From the NCBI RefSeq assembly GCF_902832845.1, contig NZ_CADFDB010000005.1:186001-250000 (forward strand): a DNA stretch of 64,000 nt, written 5' to 3'. The stretch is from Burkholderia metallica. Lineage in GTDB: Bacteria > Pseudomonadota > Gammaproteobacteria > Burkholderiales > Burkholderiaceae. The position numbers were made by a program, and so were the translations under genes. Shown here one piece after another: positions 31,871 to 46,204 of this stretch (positions within the stretch are counted from its first letter, which is position 1; each line of letters starts with the position of its first letter). The notes under the pieces are model-generated. The model ran no database searches. It saw only the letters and a list, made by a program, of their open reading frames with translations, and was not told the origin of the DNA.

Positions 31871-34800
31871 GTGCGTCTGAGCTCGATCAAACTCGCTGGC
31901 TTCAAATCCTTCGTCGATCCCACGCATTTCCAGGTTCCGGGCCAGCTTGTCGGCGTGGTGGGCCCGAACGGGTGCGGCAAGTCCAATATCATCGACGCCG
32001 TGCGCTGGGTGCTCGGCGAGTCGCGCGCGTCCGAGCTGCGCGGCGAGTCGATGCAGGACGTCATCTTCAACGGCTCGACCGCCCGCAAGCCCGGCAGCCG
32101 GGCCAGCGTCGAGCTGATCTTCGACAACTCCGACGGCCGCGCGGCCGGCCAGTGGGGCCAGTACGGCGAGATCGCCGTGAAGCGCGTGCTCACGCGCGAC
32201 GGCACGTCGAGTTACTACATCAACAACCTGCCGGCGCGCCGCCGCGACATCCAGGACATCTTCCTCGGCACGGGCCTCGGCCCGCGTGCGTACGCGATCA
32301 TCGGGCAGGGCATGATCGCGCGGATCATCGAGGCGAAGCCGGAAGAGCTGCGCGTGTTCCTCGAGGAAGCCGCCGGCGTATCGAAGTACAAGGAACGCCG
32401 CCGCGAAACCGAGAACCGCCTGCACGACACGCGCGAGAACCTGACGCGCGTCGAGGACATCGTCCGCGAGCTGACCGCGAACCTCGAGAAGCTCGAGGCG
32501 CAGGCGGTCGTCGCGACCAGGTACAAGGAACTCGTCGCCGACGGCGAGGAGAAGCAGCGCCTGCTGTGGCTGCTGCGCAAGAACGAGGCCGCCGGCGAAC
32601 AGCAGAAGCAGCAGCGCGCGATCGAACAGGCGCAGATCGACCTCGACGCGCAGACGGCCAGGCTGCGCGAGGTCGAGGCGCAGCTCGAAACGCTGCGCGT
32701 GGCGCACTACGCGGCGAGCGACGCGATGCAGGGCGCGCAGGGTGCGCTCTACGAGGCGAACGCCGAGGTGAGCCGCCTCGAGGCCGAGATCAAGTTCATC
32801 GTCGAATCGCGCAACCGCGTGCAGGCGCAGATCGCCGCGCTGAACGCGCAGCGCGAACAATGGCGCGCGCAGGCCGAGAAGGCGCAGGACGAACTCGAGG
32901 AAGCCGAGGAAGCGCGCGCGATGGCCGACGAGAAGGCCGCGCTCGCCGAAGACAACGCGGCCGCGAAGCACGACGCGCTGCCGGCGCTCGAAGCGAAGTG
33001 GCGCGATGCGCAGGCGCAGCTCAACGACGAGCGCGCGCGGATCGCGCAGACCGAACAGTCGCTGAAGCTCGAAGCCGCGCACCAGCGCAACGCCGACCAG
33101 CAGCTTCAGCAGCTTCAGCAGCGCCATGAGCGCCTGAAGAGCGAAGCGGGCGGGCTCGACGCGCCGGACGAAGCCCAGCTCGAAGAGTTGCGCATGCAGC
33201 TCGCCGAGCAGGAAGAGATCCTCGCGGAAGCGCAGGCGCGCGTGGCCGACGCGCAGGAAACGGTGCCGCGCCTCGATGGCGAGCGCCGTGCCGCGCACGA
33301 GCGCGTGCAGGCCGAGGCCGCACAGATCCACCAGCTCGAGGCGCGTCTCGCCGCGCTCAAGCAGTTGCAGGAAAACGTGCAGACCGAAGGCAAGATCCAG
33401 CCGTGGCTCGACAGGCACGAGCTCGGTGCGCTGCCGCGGCTGTGGAAGAAGCTGCACGTCGAAGCGGGTTGGGAAGCCGCGCTCGAAGCCGTGCTGCGTG
33501 AGCGCCTCGCCGCGCTCGAAGTATCGAATCTCGACTGGGTGAAGGCGTTTGCGACCGACGCGCCGCCCGCGAAGCTCGCGTTCTATGCGCCGCCCGCGGC
33601 CGGCGAGCCGGCTGCGGCCGCGGCCGGCCTGCGTCCGGTGCTGTCGCTCGTGCGTATCGACGATGCGGGCATCCGCGCGGTGCTGAACGACTGGCTCGGC
33701 AACGTCTACGTGGCCGACGACGTCGCGCAGGCGCTCGCCACGCGCACGCAGCTGCCGGCAGGCGGCGCGTTCGTCGTGAAGGCCGGCCATATCGTCACGC
33801 GGGTCGGCGTGCAGCTTTATGCGGCCGATTCGGAGCAGGCCGGGATGCTGGCCCGCCAGCAGGAAATCGAAAACCTGACGCGCCAGGTGCGCGCGCAGGC
33901 GCTGCTCGCCGACGAGGCGCGCACGGCCGCCGTGCGCGCGGAAGCGGCGCACACGCAGGCCGCGCAGGCGCTCGGCGACGTGCGTGCGCAAGCCGAGCGT
34001 GCGACGCAGCGCGTGCACGCGCTGCAGATGGACGTGCTGAAACTCGCGCAGGCGCACGAACGTTACACGCAGCGCAGCACGCAGATCCGCGAGGAACTCG
34101 AGGAAATCGGCGCGCAGATCGAAGAACAGCGCGCGCTGCGCGCGGAGTCGGAAGCGAATTTCGAGCGTTTCGACGGCGAACTCGCGGAACTGCAGGCGCG
34201 CTACGAAGACAACCAGCTCGCGTTCGAGGCGCTCGACGAATCGCTGACGCACGCGCGCCAGGAAGCGCGCGACCTCGAGCGCGGCGCGAACGATGCGCGC
34301 TTCGCCGCGCGCAACGCGGTCACCCGAATCGACGAGCTCAAGCGCAGCATCCAGGTCGCGCACGAGCAGAGCGAGCGCGTTGCCGCGTCGCTGGAAGACG
34401 CGCGCGCCGAACTCGAGACGATCAACGAGCAGACCGCGCACACGGGCCTACAGGATGCGCTCGAGATTCGCGCGGTGAAGGAAGAGGCGCTGCAGGCCGC
34501 GCGGATCGAACTCGACGACCTGACCGCGAAGCTGCGCGCGTCGGATGAGCAGCGGCTCGTCGCCGAGCGCTCGCTGCAGCCGCTGCGCGACCGCATCACC
34601 GAACTGCAGCTGAAGGAGCAGGCCGCGCGCCTGGCGGTCGAGCAGTTCGCCGAGCAACTGACGGCGGCCGAGGTCGACGAGGAAGCGCTGCGCGAGAAGC
34701 TCACGCCGGACCTGAAACCGTCGTACCTGCAGGGCGAGGTCACGCGGCTGAACAACGCGATCAACGCGCTCGGCCCGGTGAACATGGCCGCGCTCGACGA

Positions 34801-35383
34801 GCTGAAGGCCGCGAGCGAGCGCAAGGTGTTCCTCGACGCGCAGTCCGCCGACCTGGTCGACGCGATCACGACGCTCGAAGACGCGATCCACAAGATCGAC
34901 CAGGAAACCCGCACGCTGCTGCAGGGCACCTTCGACGAGGTCAACCGTCACTTCAGCGACCTGTTCCCGCGCCTGTTCGGCGGCGGCCAGGCGAAGCTGA
35001 TCATGACCGGCGACGAAATTCTCGATGCCGGCGTGCAGGTGATGGCGCAGCCGCCAGGCAAGAAGAACGCGACGATTCACCTGCTGTCGGGCGGCGAGAA
35101 GGCGCTGACCGCCACCGCTCTGGTGTTCGCGATGTTCCAGCTGAACCCGGCGCCGTTCTGTCTGCTGGACGAGGTCGACGCGCCGCTCGACGATGCGAAC
35201 ACCGAGCGTTTCGCGAATCTCGTGCGCGCGATGTCCGACAAGACGCAGTTCCTGTTCATCTCGCACAACAAGATCGCGATGGAAATGGCGCAGCAACTGA
35301 TCGGCGTGACGATGCAGGAGCAGGGCGTGTCGCGGATCGTCGCGGTGGACATGGAAACCGCCGCGGGTTTTGCCCAGAATTGA
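31871..35383 (+). CDS. smc: Chromosome partition protein SMC
   Basis: ATPase that compacts and helps segregate the chromosome, working with ScpA/ScpB (not in this window). It is 1170 residues. The Walker A is GPNGCGKS at 31-38. A long coiled coil covers about 165-505, the hinge about 510-660, and a second coiled coil about 665-1010. Near the end are LLSGGEKALTATAL (ABC signature) and CLLDEVDAPLDDAN (Walker B). The start is the GTG at 31871 giving RLSSIKLAGFKSFVDPTHF, the family N-terminus; upstream in-frame codons are unlike SMC. It leads smc-zipA-ligA-def. Confidence 0.96.
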   Translation: MRLSSIKLAGFKSFVDPTHFQVPGQLVGVVGPNGCGKSNIIDAVRWVLGESRASELRGESMQDVIFNGSTARKPGSRASVELIFDNSDGRAAGQWGQYGEIAVKRVLTRDGTSSYYINNLPARRRDIQDIFLGTGLGPRAYAIIGQGMIARIIEAKPEELRVFLEEAAGVSKYKERRRETENRLHDTRENLTRVEDIVRELTANLEKLEAQAVVATRYKELVADGEEKQRLLWLLRKNEAAGEQQKQQRAIEQAQIDLDAQTARLREVEAQLETLRVAHYAASDAMQGAQGALYEANAEVSRLEAEIKFIVESRNRVQAQIAALNAQREQWRAQAEKAQDELEEAEEARAMADEKAALAEDNAAAKHDALPALEAKWRDAQAQLNDERARIAQTEQSLKLEAAHQRNADQQLQQLQQRHERLKSEAGGLDAPDEAQLEELRMQLAEQEEILAEAQARVADAQETVPRLDGERRAAHERVQAEAAQIHQLEARLAALKQLQENVQTEGKIQPWLDRHELGALPRLWKKLHVEAGWEAALEAVLRERLAALEVSNLDWVKAFATDAPPAKLAFYAPPAAGEPAAAAAGLRPVLSLVRIDDAGIRAVLNDWLGNVYVADDVAQALATRTQLPAGGAFVVKAGHIVTRVGVQLYAADSEQAGMLARQQEIENLTRQVRAQALLADEARTAAVRAEAAHTQAAQALGDVRAQAERATQRVHALQMDVLKLAQAHERYTQRSTQIREELEEIGAQIEEQRALRAESEANFERFDGELAELQARYEDNQLAFEALDESLTHARQEARDLERGANDARFAARNAVTRIDELKRSIQVAHEQSERVAASLEDARAELETINEQTAHTGLQDALEIRAVKEEALQAARIELDDLTAKLRASDEQRLVAERSLQPLRDRITELQLKEQAARLAVEQFAEQLTAAEVDEEALREKLTPDLKPSYLQGEVTRLNNAINALGPVNMAALDELKAASERKVFLDAQSADLVDAITTLEDAIHKIDQETRTLLQGTFDEVNRHFSDLFPRLFGGGQAKLIMTGDEILDAGVQVMAQPPGKKNATIHLLSGGEKALTATALVFAMFQLNPAPFCLLDEVDAPLDDANTERFANLVRAMSDKTQFLFISHNKIAMEMAQQLIGVTMQEQGVSRIVAVDMETAAGFAQN

Positions 35384-35468
35384 CGTTTGACGAAACCGGA
35401 CCGCGTTCGCGCGGCGCATGGGCGCCCGTTCGCAGGTCCGACGAACAAGAATTGCTGATGGAGCGTGC

Positions 35469-39521
<4,053 letters not shown>

Positions 39522-39542
39522 TCGTCCGGCGCCCGCAGAACG

Positions 39543-39572
39543 AAAAAAAGCCCGCTTGCAAGCGGGCTTTTT
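39543..39572. terminator. Bidirectional terminator between def and the pseudouridine synthase gene
   Basis: A nearly perfect palindrome, AAAAAGCCCGCTTGC with its complement, has a run of A before and a run of T after it. It can end transcription from def on the plus strand and from the converging pseudouridine synthase gene on the minus strand. Confidence 0.93.
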
Positions 39573-39602
39573 CATTGCAGCGCGCACGTGGCGTGCCGAC
39601 GG

Positions 39603-41468
39603 TCAGAACGTCTCGTCGGCCGACAGATAGCGCCATTGGCCTTGCGGCAGCGCGCCGAGCATCACGCGGCCCATGCGCACGCGCTTCAGGCCGATCACGT
39701 CGAGTCCGACCAGTTCGCACATGCGGCGGATCTGACGCTTCTTGCCTTCGCGCAGCACGAAGCGCAGTTGTTCGCCGTTCTGCCAGCTTACCATCGCGGG
39801 CTTCAGCGGGACGCCGTCGAGCTCGAGGCCGTGACGCAGCTTCGCGAGCGATTCCGCGGGGAAATGCTGGTCGATGTCGATCAGCCGTTCGCCGAAGCGC
39901 ACGCGCACCAGGTACTCCTTGTCGATATCCGACTGCTCGCCGATCAGCTGCTTCGCGATCACGCCGTTCTGCGTCAGCACGAGCAGGCCGGTGGAGTCGA
40001 TGTCGAGCCGGCCGGCCGGCGCGAGCGCATGCAGGTGCTGCGGAGAGAAGCGCACCGGCGAATGGTCGCCGCTCCAGCGGTTCGCGCGCGTGATCAGCAC
40101 GGCCGCCGGCTCGTAGCCGTCTTCCGCCTGGCCCGACACGTAGCCGACCGGCTTGTGCAGCAGGATCGTCACTTGCGCGGCCTGCGCGGCGCTCGCGCGT
40201 TCGTCGATTTCGATCTTCTGGTCGGCGCGCACCTTGGTGCCGAGCGTGTCGATGCGTTCGCCGTCGACCAGCACCCAGCCTTTTTCGATCCATTCGTCGG
40301 CTTCGCGGCGCGAGCACATGCCGAGTTCGGACATCCGTTTCGACAGGCGCATCAGGCCCGTTTCGTCGCCGTAGTCGACGTCGGCCGCGGCGCGCTTGAC
40401 CGGTTGCGCGGTCTTCACCGCGCCGAACGAGCGGCGCTCGCCGTCGCGTGCGGGGCGGGCCGGACGATCGCCGAAGCTGCGTTTCGCACCTTCGCCCGCT
40501 GCTTTGTCGCGATACGACGGGCGCTTGCCTTCGTCGGCGCCTGCGCGGCGCGGACGCGCATCGTCGTCACGGCGCGGCGGGCGATCGGACGACGTGCGGC
40601 GCTCGCCGAAGCTGCGCTTCGCGCCTTCGCCGGAAGCGTTGTCGCGATACGACGGGCGCTTGCCTTCATCGGCGCCTGCGCGGCGCGGACGCGCATCGTC
40701 ATCCCGGCGCGGCGGGCGATCGGACGACGGACGGCGGTCGCCGAAGCTGCGTTTTGCACCTTCGCCCGCTGCCTTGTCGCGATACGACGGGCGCTTGCCT
40801 TCGTCGGCACCTGCACGGCGCGGCCGCGCATCGTCGTCACGGCGCGGCGGGCGATCGGACGACGGACGGCGGTCGCCGAAGCTGCGCTTCGCGCCTTCGC
40901 CGGATGCGTTGTCGCGATAGGACGGGCGCTTGCCTTCATCGGCGCCTGCACGGCGCGGACGCGCATCGTCGTCACGGCGCGGCGGCCGGTCGGACGACGG
41001 ACGGCGATCACCGAAGCTGCGCTTCGCGCCTTCGCCGGAAGCGTTGTCGCGATACGACGGGCGCTTGCCTTCGTCGGCGCCTGCACGGCGCGGACGCGCA
41101 TCGTCGTCACGGCGCGGCGGCCGGTCGGACGACGGACGGCGATCACCGAAACTGCGCTTTGCACCTTCACCGGCCGCGGTGTTGTCGCGATAGGGCGCGC
41201 GCGTGCCGCGTTCGGCACCGCCGTCACGCGGCGCGCGCTTGGCCGGTGCGCGGTCCGCGCCCGGGCGCTCGGCGCCGGCAGCGCCGCGCGGCTTGAACGA
41301 GCGTTCGCCGGCGGCGGCCGGCGCGGCCTTCTTCGGGCGAGCCGGCTTGTCCCCCGCGGGCGGCGCGGCGGGACGCACCGCCTTGCGGGCGACGAGGCTG
41401 CCGGAGCGGACAGGGGCGCGGGTCGGCGACGCCGGCTTCGGATTCTTGACGGTTAATTTGGTGCGCAT
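39603..41468 (-). CDS. 23S rRNA pseudouridine synthase, RluF-like, with repeat-rich N-terminus
   Basis: The last 250 residues are a complete RsuA/RluF-type enzyme: an S4 RNA-binding domain (about 372-420, MRLSKRMSELGMCSRREADE), the catalytic aspartate D489 in GRLDIDSTGLL, and the late EGKKRQIRRMCELVGL. The C-terminus and RQIRRM pattern look closest to RluF. Ahead of it lie about 365 residues of basic, disordered sequence. Within that, residues 94-335 are just over five copies of a 45-residue unit containing GEGAKRSFGDRRPSSDRPPR. The repeats are exact enough to suggest recent expansion. No strong ribosome site precedes the ATG at 41466-41468. It is the last gene after map and glnD. Confidence 0.9.
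   Translation of the reverse strand: MRTKLTVKNPKPASPTRAPVRSGSLVARKAVRPAAPPAGDKPARPKKAAPAAAGERSFKPRGAAGAERPGADRAPAKRAPRDGGAERGTRAPYRDNTAAGEGAKRSFGDRRPSSDRPPRRDDDARPRRAGADEGKRPSYRDNASGEGAKRSFGDRRPSSDRPPRRDDDARPRRAGADEGKRPSYRDNASGEGAKRSFGDRRPSSDRPPRRDDDARPRRAGADEGKRPSYRDKAAGEGAKRSFGDRRPSSDRPPRRDDDARPRRAGADEGKRPSYRDNASGEGAKRSFGERRTSSDRPPRRDDDARPRRAGADEGKRPSYRDKAAGEGAKRSFGDRPARPARDGERRSFGAVKTAQPVKRAAADVDYGDETGLMRLSKRMSELGMCSRREADEWIEKGWVLVDGERIDTLGTKVRADQKIEIDERASAAQAAQVTILLHKPVGYVSGQAEDGYEPAAVLITRANRWSGDHSPVRFSPQHLHALAPAGRLDIDSTGLLVLTQNGVIAKQLIGEQSDIDKEYLVRVRFGERLIDIDQHFPAESLAKLRHGLELDGVPLKPAMVSWQNGEQLRFVLREGKKRQIRRMCELVGLDVIGLKRVRMGRVMLGALPQGQWRYLSADETF
40466..41189 (-). repeat. 135-bp in-frame tandem repeat inside the pseudouridine synthase gene
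   Basis: The unit is 45 codons (135 bases). Copies correspond to residues 94-139 (one residue longer), 140-184, 185-229, 230-274 and 275-319, with a partial sixth at 320-335. Units differ mainly at an N-A-S versus K-A-A tripeptide, and one has ERRTSS in place of DRRPSS. All differences keep the frame, so copy number could change without breaking the enzyme. Each unit is rich in Arg, Asp, Pro and Gly, like RNA-binding tails. Confidence 0.93.
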
Positions 41469-41485
41469 AAACGCTGGAATTCAAT

Positions 41486-44062
41486 TCAGACTGCGATCGC
41501 ACGCAGCAATTCGGTTTCGAGCTGGATCTGCAGGCGGTTGTCGGACAGGCCGGCACCCGCGAGCAGAAAGATGTCCTCGACGCGTTCACCGAGCGTATTG
41601 ATCCGCGCCGCATGCACGCCGATCCGATGCTCGGCGAGTACGCGCGCGATCGAATAGAGAAGGCCCGGCCGGTCGTTGGCCGACACGGACAGGATGTAGT
41701 ACTGGCCGCGCTCGTCGGCCCGCAGGTCGACGCGCGGCGTGATCGGAAACGTCCGGGACAGCCTCGACAGGCGGCCCTTGGACGGCTCCGGCAACGGTGC
41801 GGTTTCGGCGAGCCGCGTCGCGAGCTGTTGCTCGACGAGATTCGCGATGTCGCGGTACCGCACGTCACGTTCGGTCTGCGTGACGATGAAGTTGTCGAGC
41901 GCATAGCCGTGCCGCGTGGTGCTGACGCGCGCATCGAGCACCGACAGCCCGTTGCGGTCGAAATATGCGCAGATGTCCGCGAACAGGTCGGGGCGATCCT
42001 TCACGTACACGAGCACCTGCAGCGCGTCGCCGATCGGCGACGGACGTGCGCGGACGATCGCGGTATCGGCGTTCACGTGCCGGTACAGCACGCGGGTCTG
42101 CCACGCGATGTCGGCCGCGTCGTGACGCAGGAAGAAGCCCACGTCGAGCTGATCCCACAGCGCGCGGTGCGCATCGTCGGGCACGGTCTCGAGGCGCAGC
42201 AGCGCGAGCGCCTGCTCCTGGCGCGACTTCAGCTCCGAATGCGCGTCGGGATTCGCGCCGCCGAGCACCGCGAGCGTGATGCGGTACAGATCCTCGAGCA
42301 GCTTGCCTTTCCACGTGTTCCACACTTTCGGGCTCGTGCCGCGGATATCGGCGACCGTCAGCAGGTACAGCGCGGTGAGGTACCGCTCGTTGCCGACGAC
42401 TTCGGCGAAGCGCTTGATGACCTCGGGGTCGCTCGTGTCCTGCTTCTGTGCGACCTGGCTCATCGTCAGGTGATGCTGGACGAGCCACACGATCAGCGCC
42501 GCGTCGTCGCCGGCGATGCCGTGCTCCCGGCAGAAGCGCCGCGCGTCGGCCATGCCGAGCGTCGAGTGGTCGCCGCCGCGGCCTTTCGCTATGTCGTGGA
42601 ACAGCGCGGCGACATACAGCACCCACGGGCGCTCGAAGTTGCCGATCAACTGGCTGCAGAACGGATATTCGTGCGCATGCTCGGCCACCGCGAAGCGGCG
42701 GAGGTTGCGCAACACCATCAGGATGTGCTGATCGACCGTGTACACGTGGTACAGGTCGTGCTGCATCTGGCCGACGATGCGGCGAAAATTCAGCAGGTAG
42801 CGGCCGAGCACGCTCGTCTGGTTCATCAGCCGGAACGCGTGCGTGATCCCTTCGGGCTGCTGCAGGATCCGCATGAACGTGTCGCGGTTCTGCGGATCGC
42901 GGCGCCACGTGTTGTTCATGATCTCGCGCGAGTTGTACAGCGCGCGCAGCGTGCGCGCCGACAGGCCCTTCACGCCGCGGGTCGTCTCGTACAGCAGGAA
43001 CGCTTCGAGGATCGTGTCGGGGTGGCGCTCGAACACGCCGTCGTCGACGATCTCGAGCATCCCCTGCTTCTCGACGAAGCGGTCGGGCGACAGCACGCGC
43101 GTGATGCCGCTCGTCGCGGGGAAGAGCTGCGCCTCGATGTTCTGGATCAGGATCGTCGCCAACTGCGTGACGGCTTTCGCGGCCCAGTAGTAGCGGCGCA
43201 TCAGCTGCTCGCTCGCGCGCTTGGCCTGGGTCGGCTGATAGCCGAAGCTCTCGGCCGCCTGCGTCTGCAGGTCGAACACGAGCATGTCCTGGCGGCGCCC
43301 GGCGATCACGTGCAGCCGCGCGCGCAGCGTCTTCAGGAAGTCTTCGTTGCGGCGCAGCTCGCGCGCTTCGCGATCGGTGATGAGGCCGCGCGTGTCGAGC
43401 TCGCGCCAGCTGCTGCCGAAGCCCGCCGCGCGTGCGATCCACAGGATCGTCTGCAGATCGCGCAGCCCGCCGGGGCTTTCCTTGACGTTCGGTTCGAGGC
43501 TGTACGGCGTGTCCTGGAACTTCGCGTGGCGCTGGCGCATCTCGAGCACCTTCGCGGTAAAGAACGCGCGGGCGTCGAGCGCCTCGTGATAGCGCACCGT
43601 GAAGCGTTCGAACAGCGCGGTGCTGCCGACGATGCGGCGCGCTTCGAGCAGCGACGTCTGCACGGTGACGTCCTGCGACGCCTCCTCGATGCATTGCTCG
43701 ACCGTGCGCACGCTGCTGCCGATTTCGAGGCCGAGATCCCACGCCATCCCGATGAAGCGCTCGATCCGCGCGTCGAGCGCCGGGTCGTGCGCATCGGGCA
43801 GCAGCACGAGGATGTCGACGTCGGAATAGGGCGCGAGCTCGCCGCGCCCGTAGCCGCCGACGGCGACGAGCGCGAGCGTCGCGGGCAGCCCGCAATCGTC
43901 CCACACGCGCTTCAGTGCGTTGTCGGTGAGTTTCGACAGCGCGTGCATCAGCGACGTGACGTTCGTCGCGCGGCGAAAGCGCTCGAGCAGGTCGAGCTTG
44001 GCGGCCTTGAATTCGGCGCGTCGCGACAGCGCTTCGGGCGAGGGGGCGGCGTGAGCGCTCAT
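41486..44062 (-). CDS. glnD: Bifunctional PII uridylyltransferase/uridylyl-removing enzyme
   Basis: Nitrogen sensor: adds UMP to PII proteins when glutamine is low and removes it when high. It is 858 residues. The nucleotidyltransferase domain shows [15 protein letters not shown] with catalytic D81 and D83. The HD domain (about 470-590) shows [16 protein letters not shown]. Two ACT domains at the C-terminus (about 680-858) are the glutamine sensors. The stop lies 17 bases from the downstream pseudouridine synthase gene and the start 46 bases after map. The order map-glnD matches many proteobacteria. Confidence 0.96.
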   Translation of the reverse strand: MSAHAAPSPEALSRRAEFKAAKLDLLERFRRATNVTSLMHALSKLTDNALKRVWDDCGLPATLALVAVGGYGRGELAPYSDVDILVLLPDAHDPALDARIERFIGMAWDLGLEIGSSVRTVEQCIEEASQDVTVQTSLLEARRIVGSTALFERFTVRYHEALDARAFFTAKVLEMRQRHAKFQDTPYSLEPNVKESPGGLRDLQTILWIARAAGFGSSWRELDTRGLITDREARELRRNEDFLKTLRARLHVIAGRRQDMLVFDLQTQAAESFGYQPTQAKRASEQLMRRYYWAAKAVTQLATILIQNIEAQLFPATSGITRVLSPDRFVEKQGMLEIVDDGVFERHPDTILEAFLLYETTRGVKGLSARTLRALYNSREIMNNTWRRDPQNRDTFMRILQQPEGITHAFRLMNQTSVLGRYLLNFRRIVGQMQHDLYHVYTVDQHILMVLRNLRRFAVAEHAHEYPFCSQLIGNFERPWVLYVAALFHDIAKGRGGDHSTLGMADARRFCREHGIAGDDAALIVWLVQHHLTMSQVAQKQDTSDPEVIKRFAEVVGNERYLTALYLLTVADIRGTSPKVWNTWKGKLLEDLYRITLAVLGGANPDAHSELKSRQEQALALLRLETVPDDAHRALWDQLDVGFFLRHDAADIAWQTRVLYRHVNADTAIVRARPSPIGDALQVLVYVKDRPDLFADICAYFDRNGLSVLDARVSTTRHGYALDNFIVTQTERDVRYRDIANLVEQQLATRLAETAPLPEPSKGRLSRLSRTFPITPRVDLRADERGQYYILSVSANDRPGLLYSIARVLAEHRIGVHAARINTLGERVEDIFLLAGAGLSDNRLQIQLETELLRAIAV

Positions 44063-44108
44063 GGGCGGCCGTTCAGGTGCGGGTGGGGGCGGGCTGGCGC
44101 GACGGCGC

Positions 44109-44924
44109 TCAGACCGCGGCGGCCGGTTGCGCGAACACGGGGCGTGCCGGCGTGCCGGCCGACACCGTCAGCACCTCGTAGCCGGTTTCGGTGACGAGCA
44201 CCGTGTGCTCCCACTGCGCGGACAGGCTGCGGTCGCGCGTCTTGACCGTCCACTGGTCGGGCATCGTGCGGATGTCGCGCTTGCCGGCGTTGATCATCGG
44301 CTCGATCGTGAAGATCATCCCGGCCTTCAGTTCGATGCCGGTGCCCGGGCGGCCGTAGTGAACGACCTGCGGATCCTCGTGGAACACCGTGCCGATGCCG
44401 TGGCCGCAGTATTCGCGCACGACGCTGTAGCCCTGCGCTTCCGCGTGCTTCTGGATCGCGTAGCCGATGTCGCCGAGGTGCGCGCCGGGCTTGACCTGGT
44501 CGATGCCGAGCCACATGCATTCGTAGGTGGTCTGCACGAGGCGCTTCGCGAGGATCGAGCCTTCGCCGACGATGAACATCCGGCTGGTGTCGCCGAAGTA
44601 GCCGTTCTTGATCACGGTGATGTCGATGTTCAGCGCATCGCCGTTCTTGATCACCTTCTCGCCGGGAATGCCGTGGCAGATCACGTCGTTGACCGAAATG
44701 CAGGTGGCCTTCGGGTACGGCGGGTAGCCGGGCGGCTGGTAATTCAGCGGCGCGGGAATCGTGCCTTGCTCGTTGACCATGAATTCGTGGCAGAGGCGGT
44801 CGAGTTCGGCGGTCGTGACGCCCGCGACGACGTGCGGCGTGATGAAGTCGAGCACTTCGCTCGCGAGACGGCAGGCGACGCGCATCTCGGCGATATCGTG
44901 TTCGTTTTTGAGCGTAATAGCCAT
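44109..44924 (-). CDS. map: Methionine aminopeptidase, type I
   Basis: Removes the initiator methionine from new proteins. It is 271 residues with all five metal ligands visible: D101 in NIDITV, D112 in GDTSRMF, H175 in CGHGIG, E208 in FTIEPM and E239 in WEHTV. The C-terminal tail (about ten residues after [10 protein letters not shown]) is a short Ala/Pro run. It diverges from rpsB with 377 bases between; the map-rpsB divergence is a common proteobacterial arrangement. It works on the products of the deformylase also encoded in this window. Confidence 0.97.
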   Translation of the reverse strand: MAITLKNEHDIAEMRVACRLASEVLDFITPHVVAGVTTAELDRLCHEFMVNEQGTIPAPLNYQPPGYPPYPKATCISVNDVICHGIPGEKVIKNGDALNIDITVIKNGYFGDTSRMFIVGEGSILAKRLVQTTYECMWLGIDQVKPGAHLGDIGYAIQKHAEAQGYSVVREYCGHGIGTVFHEDPQVVHYGRPGTGIELKAGMIFTIEPMINAGKRDIRTMPDQWTVKTRDRSLSAQWEHTVLVTETGYEVLTVSAGTPARPVFAQPAAAV

Positions 44925-45064
44925 CGAGGTATGCCTGGAATGCGGTGAATTGACGGATTATCGCACCTTCTGGCACGCGTCGCAGCCCTTCCGGGCGGTG
45001 CCGGTGCGGGTTTTCGCGGATTGTCCGGCCCGCTGCGGCGCGGCAAGCGAAAGTGGTGAGCGAC

Positions 45065-45094
45065 TTGAGAGCGGACAAATCGGCGTGCTATACT
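45065..45094 (+). promoter_or_regulatory. Sigma-70 promoter for rpsB
   Basis: TTGAGA at 45065-45070 and TATACT at 45089-45094 are spaced by 18 bases. It would start transcription near 45101 and leave a leader of about 200 bases before rpsB. It lies in the 377-base gap between map and rpsB. No equally clear promoter for map was found on the other strand. Confidence 0.75.
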
Positions 45095-45301
45095 CTTTGG
45101 CTAAGTCGATATCCAAATGCCGAATTTGCCCCGTCTTGGGGCGGCATCGTGGTGACAGGCTTACGGCACGGGCGTTTTGCGCGTGCCGAATCGCAAGCCG
45201 GCGCAACCAGGGTGCCGGCCGCGTGAAATCGGGCCCTTTCGGGCGGGTTCGCGCGGCGGTACGGCAGCCGGCTTAAGACCCAACCCTCGTGGAGAATTTA
45301 C
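45095..45301 (+). promoter_or_regulatory. Long rpsB leader, candidate S2 control region
   Basis: About 200 transcribed bases precede rpsB, ending in a clear ribosome site (GTGGAGAATTTAC, then ATG). The segment is GC-rich with several possible stems, such as GGGCCC-TTTC-GGGC around 45232-45245 and CCGGCGC/GGGTGCCGG near 45197-45219. In E. coli S2 represses its own operon through this leader. Whether the same holds here is inference; I did not match a known S2 leader consensus. Confidence 0.4.
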
Positions 45302-46042
45302 ATGGCAGTTACGATGCGCCAAATGCTGGAAGCGGGTGTCCACTTCGGTCACCAGACGCGCTTCTGGAACCCGAAGATGGCTCCGTTCATTTTCGGTCAC
45401 CGCAACAAGATTCACATCATCAACCTCGAAAAGACGCTGCCGATGTTCACGGACGCACAGAAGTACGTGCGCCAGCTGGCAGCGAACCGCGGCACGATCC
45501 TGTTCGTCGGCACGAAGCGTCAGTCGCGTGACACGATCGCCCAGGAAGCGCAGCGCGCAGGCATGCCGTACGTCAACGCACGCTGGCTCGGCGGCATGAT
45601 GACCAACTTCAAGACGCTGAAGGTATCGATCAAGCGCCTGAAGGACATGGAAGCGGCAGTCGAGGCGGGCGAGCTCGAGAAGATGAGCAAGAAGGAAGCG
45701 CTGCTGTTCGAACGCGAAATCGCCAAGCTGCAGAAGTCGATCGGCGGCGTGAAGGACATGGGCGGCATTCCGGACGCGATCTTCGTCGTCGACGTCGGCT
45801 ACCACAAGATTGCCGTGACGGAAGCGAACAAGCTGGGCGTGCCGGTCATCGCCGTGGTCGATACGAACCACTCGCCGGAAGGTGTGGATTACGTGATCCC
45901 GGGTAACGACGACTCGAGCAAGGCAGTCGCGCTGTACGCCGAAGGCGTGGCCGACGCGATCCTCGAAGGCCGTGCGAACGCGGTCAACGAAGTGGTCCAG
46001 GCTGCACGCGGCGACGACGAGTACGTCGAGGAAAACGCGTAA
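45302..46042 (+). CDS. rpsB: 30S ribosomal protein S2
   Basis: A 246-residue small-subunit protein bound near the 30S neck. The family start [20 protein letters not shown] is complete, as are [20 protein letters not shown], and the late [20 protein letters not shown] and [20 protein letters not shown] strands. It is the first gene of the translation-envelope cluster and is followed by a strong terminator before tsf. Its long leader and the terminator suggest separate control from tsf. Confidence 0.98.
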   Translation: MAVTMRQMLEAGVHFGHQTRFWNPKMAPFIFGHRNKIHIINLEKTLPMFTDAQKYVRQLAANRGTILFVGTKRQSRDTIAQEAQRAGMPYVNARWLGGMMTNFKTLKVSIKRLKDMEAAVEAGELEKMSKKEALLFEREIAKLQKSIGGVKDMGGIPDAIFVVDVGYHKIAVTEANKLGVPVIAVVDTNHSPEGVDYVIPGNDDSSKAVALYAEGVADAILEGRANAVNEVVQAARGDDEYVEENA

Positions 46043-46060
46043 CTGGCCCCGAGCCGGCGC

Positions 46061-46093
46061 AAAAAGGGGGCTCTCAACAGGCCCCCTTTTTTT
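46061..46093 (+). terminator. Terminator or attenuator between rpsB and tsf
   Basis: GGGGGC (46066-46071) pairs with GCCCCC (46081-46086), flanked by five A and seven T. This is a classic intrinsic terminator, only 19 bases after rpsB and 112 before tsf. The same arrangement occurs in E. coli, where some transcripts read through, giving more S2 than EF-Ts messages. Confidence 0.92.
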
Positions 46094-46204
46094 AAGCTTG
46101 TGCGCCGGACCTGATCGCGCCGAATCGGCGCGGGTCCGGAAACGAATCTCGGCCGTTCGCGTCCAAGCGGGCGGCGTTGTGAATACAGACTCAAGGAGCG
46201 AATG

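Noticed and set aside
31562-34441. A 959-codon open frame antisense to smc on the minus strand
   Set aside because: It follows from the G/C-rich third positions of smc; its translation is an Arg/Leu/Glu-rich mixture without any domain, while smc has a full set of motifs.
41612-44194. An 860-codon plus-strand frame over glnD
   Set aside because: Shadow of glnD, whose three domains are intact on the other strand.
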